From: Mangrovivirga halotolerans
GTDB lineage: Bacteria > Bacteroidota > Bacteroidia > Cytophagales > Cyclobacteriaceae
Length of the DNA stretch: 64,000 nt
Direction: 5' to 3'
Assembly (NCBI RefSeq): GCF_026241165.1
Contig: NZ_JAPFQN010000009.1
Coordinates: 124,001 to 188,000, forward strand
Part shown: positions 63,004 to 64,000 of the stretch, piece by piece
Numbering within the stretch: position 1 is the stretch's first letter
Layout: every line of letters starts with the position of its first letter
The notes under the pieces: model-generated
The model's input: only the letters and a program-made list of their open reading frames with translations
Told to the model about the DNA's origin: nothing
Databases searched by the model: none
Program-made: the position numbers and the translations under genes

Positions 63004-64000
63004 TTATAATTTATCTGATTCAAAGGTTAAAAACTGATCGAAGAAAGGAAGCATGTCATTAATGACTCGACCATCTAAAGTCCATAATTTATTTCCATGG
63101 TCACCAATATATTCTTCTGCATAATGATCGATGCCATATTGTTCCAGTTTCATACTAAAAGCTTTGCTGGATTCAGGAATATGCTTATGAAAATCATTTC
63201 TTCCCCAATCAAGCTTAATCGCATTAAGACTTTTAAGATTCTCGATATTATTTTCTATCATATAAATTGGCATGTTCTTTTTCCACTCACTAATTATTTC
63301 AGGATGAATCTTAACAGTTTTATTTTCAAGTGTATATGGAAGATCAGCATAAAAAGGAGGATTATCCATGTTTGGGGTAAATGCTCTTCCCATAGCAACA
63401 ATTATATTTGGATACATGTAATTATACCCATCAATAAGCAGTTCCCTATTTTCTATATTATTAACTTGTTTATAGCCCTCACCATGTATACCAAGTTCTC
63501 TAACAAGATCAAGTGTAGCAGGAGATAAAGCATAGACAGTTCCGAAAATGTCCGGATGTTTCATACCTAGTTTAATCGCTCCAAATCCACCCATTGACCA
63601 ACCGGCTATTCCCCGACTATTTCTATCCGGAATGGTTCGGTAATTTTTATCCATGTAACTCGCCAAATCTTTGGTCGTAAAATCCTCCCAATTACCTGTT
63701 AAAGAAGAATTAGTATAAAAACTACCGCGGAATAGTGTATACTGGTCTACAATTACCATAATGAAAGGTCTTATCTTTTCTTTATTGAAAGCATATTCAA
63801 GCTTTTTCGCGGTGTTAAACCACATTGAGTTAATGTGGTCATTTACAAGGAATCCATGAAGAAAATATATTACCGGATAATTCTTTTCACTATTTTCATA
63901 TCCAGGAGGTAAATAAACCGTGACACTTCTCTTTAGACTATTACCGGCTTTATTTCTTAATGTTTCTGAATATATAGAATCTTTGACAATTTTTATATTG
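63004..64000 (-). CDS. Esterase (D-type alpha/beta hydrolase), 5' end beyond window
   Basis: The frame stays open from the stop at 63004 to the window edge, with no start codon forced inside it; an internal Met at 63825 is not the true start. Upstream codons read RSVTVYLPPGYEN and PVIYFLHGFLVN, the start of the esterase-D fold. The nucleophile Ser is in GWSMGGFGAIKLG; a late DFHKHIP and HGNKLW supply His. Probably secreted; substrate unknown. Confidence 0.85.
   Translation of the reverse strand, partial: NIKIVKDSIYSETLRNKAGNSLKRSVTVYLPPGYENSEKNYPVIYFLHGFLVNDHINSMWFNTAKKLEYAFNKEKIRPFIMVIVDQYTLFRGSFYTNSSLTGNWEDFTTKDLASYMDKNYRTIPDRNSRGIAGWSMGGFGAIKLGMKHPDIFGTVYALSPATLDLVRELGIHGEGYKQVNNIENRELLIDGYNYMYPNIIVAMGRAFTPNMDNPPFYADLPYTLENKTVKIHPEIISEWKKNMPIYMIENNIENLKSLNAIKLDWGRNDFHKHIPESSKAFSMKLEQYGIDHYAEEYIGDHGNKLWTLDGRVINDMLPFFDQFLTFESDKL

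Overview
The window reads as chromosome of a low-GC Bacteroidota, most likely a member of the Cytophagales (inference). The supporting signs are many Bacteroidota-type families (SprB-repeat lipoprotein, DUF5777 barrel, carboxypeptidase-regulatory-like/TonB receptor, LytS/LytTR pair, BspA-type DUF285 repeats), many lipoproteins with an N-terminal Cys box, little use of Shine-Dalgarno sites, and promoters of the Bacteroidota form (TTTG/TTG at -33, TAnnTTTG at -7). There is no rRNA and no CRISPR array; one tRNA (Thr, anticodon TGT) was seen.

Layout. 0-11.5 kb is mostly housekeeping: a three-gene overlapping envelope operon (YceI, DUF5777 barrel, SprB/cytochrome-like lipoprotein), a heme-type TonB receptor, a YheT-like hydrolase, a GT2/pdxH pair, miaE, YqgE and a large DUF349 protein, then tRNA-Thr. 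11.4-13.3 kb is a recombination-prone spot: about 107 bp covering the tRNA 3' end and its terminator is duplicated around a four-helix-bundle (23S-IVP-like) gene, followed by a REP-associated tyrosine transposase (RAYT) embedded in tandem REP hairpins. 13.2-31.5 kb carries mainly small lipoproteins, membrane proteins, methyltransferases, GNAT acetyltransferases, a DUF2071 protein, a BspA-like surface protein, a PAL-like NHL lipoprotein and a fatty-acid-hydroxylase-family protein.

31.5-47 kb is an accessory region. Short, mostly plus-strand genes (AbiGi-like protein, unknown/membrane pair, HEPN-RES NAD-phosphorylase-like toxin, VOC protein, unknown lipoproteins, oxidoreductase/AraC/SRPBCC operon, HTH-2TM protein) are separated by several dispersed repeat families: BIME-like elements, hairpins with three-base loops, decayed RAYT ends, and four copies of a block carrying a promoter with exactly 19 bp between its -33 and -7 boxes. 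This region looks cassette-like and holds the best candidates for unknown defence or toxin functions.

47-64 kb returns to ordinary content: a methyltransferase, an XRE regulator/membrane-protein pair with a palindromic operator-promoter, a PoxB-type TPP enzyme, a GT87-type membrane glycosyltransferase, an AI-2E family transporter, a beta-lactamase-fold hydrolase, an adenylate cyclase with an extracytoplasmic TPR sensor paired with a small secreted protein, an amino acid permease, a DUF4442 protein, a DUF2157/GDYXXLXY pair and an esterase that runs off the right end. All family names come from reading motifs by eye, without database searches.
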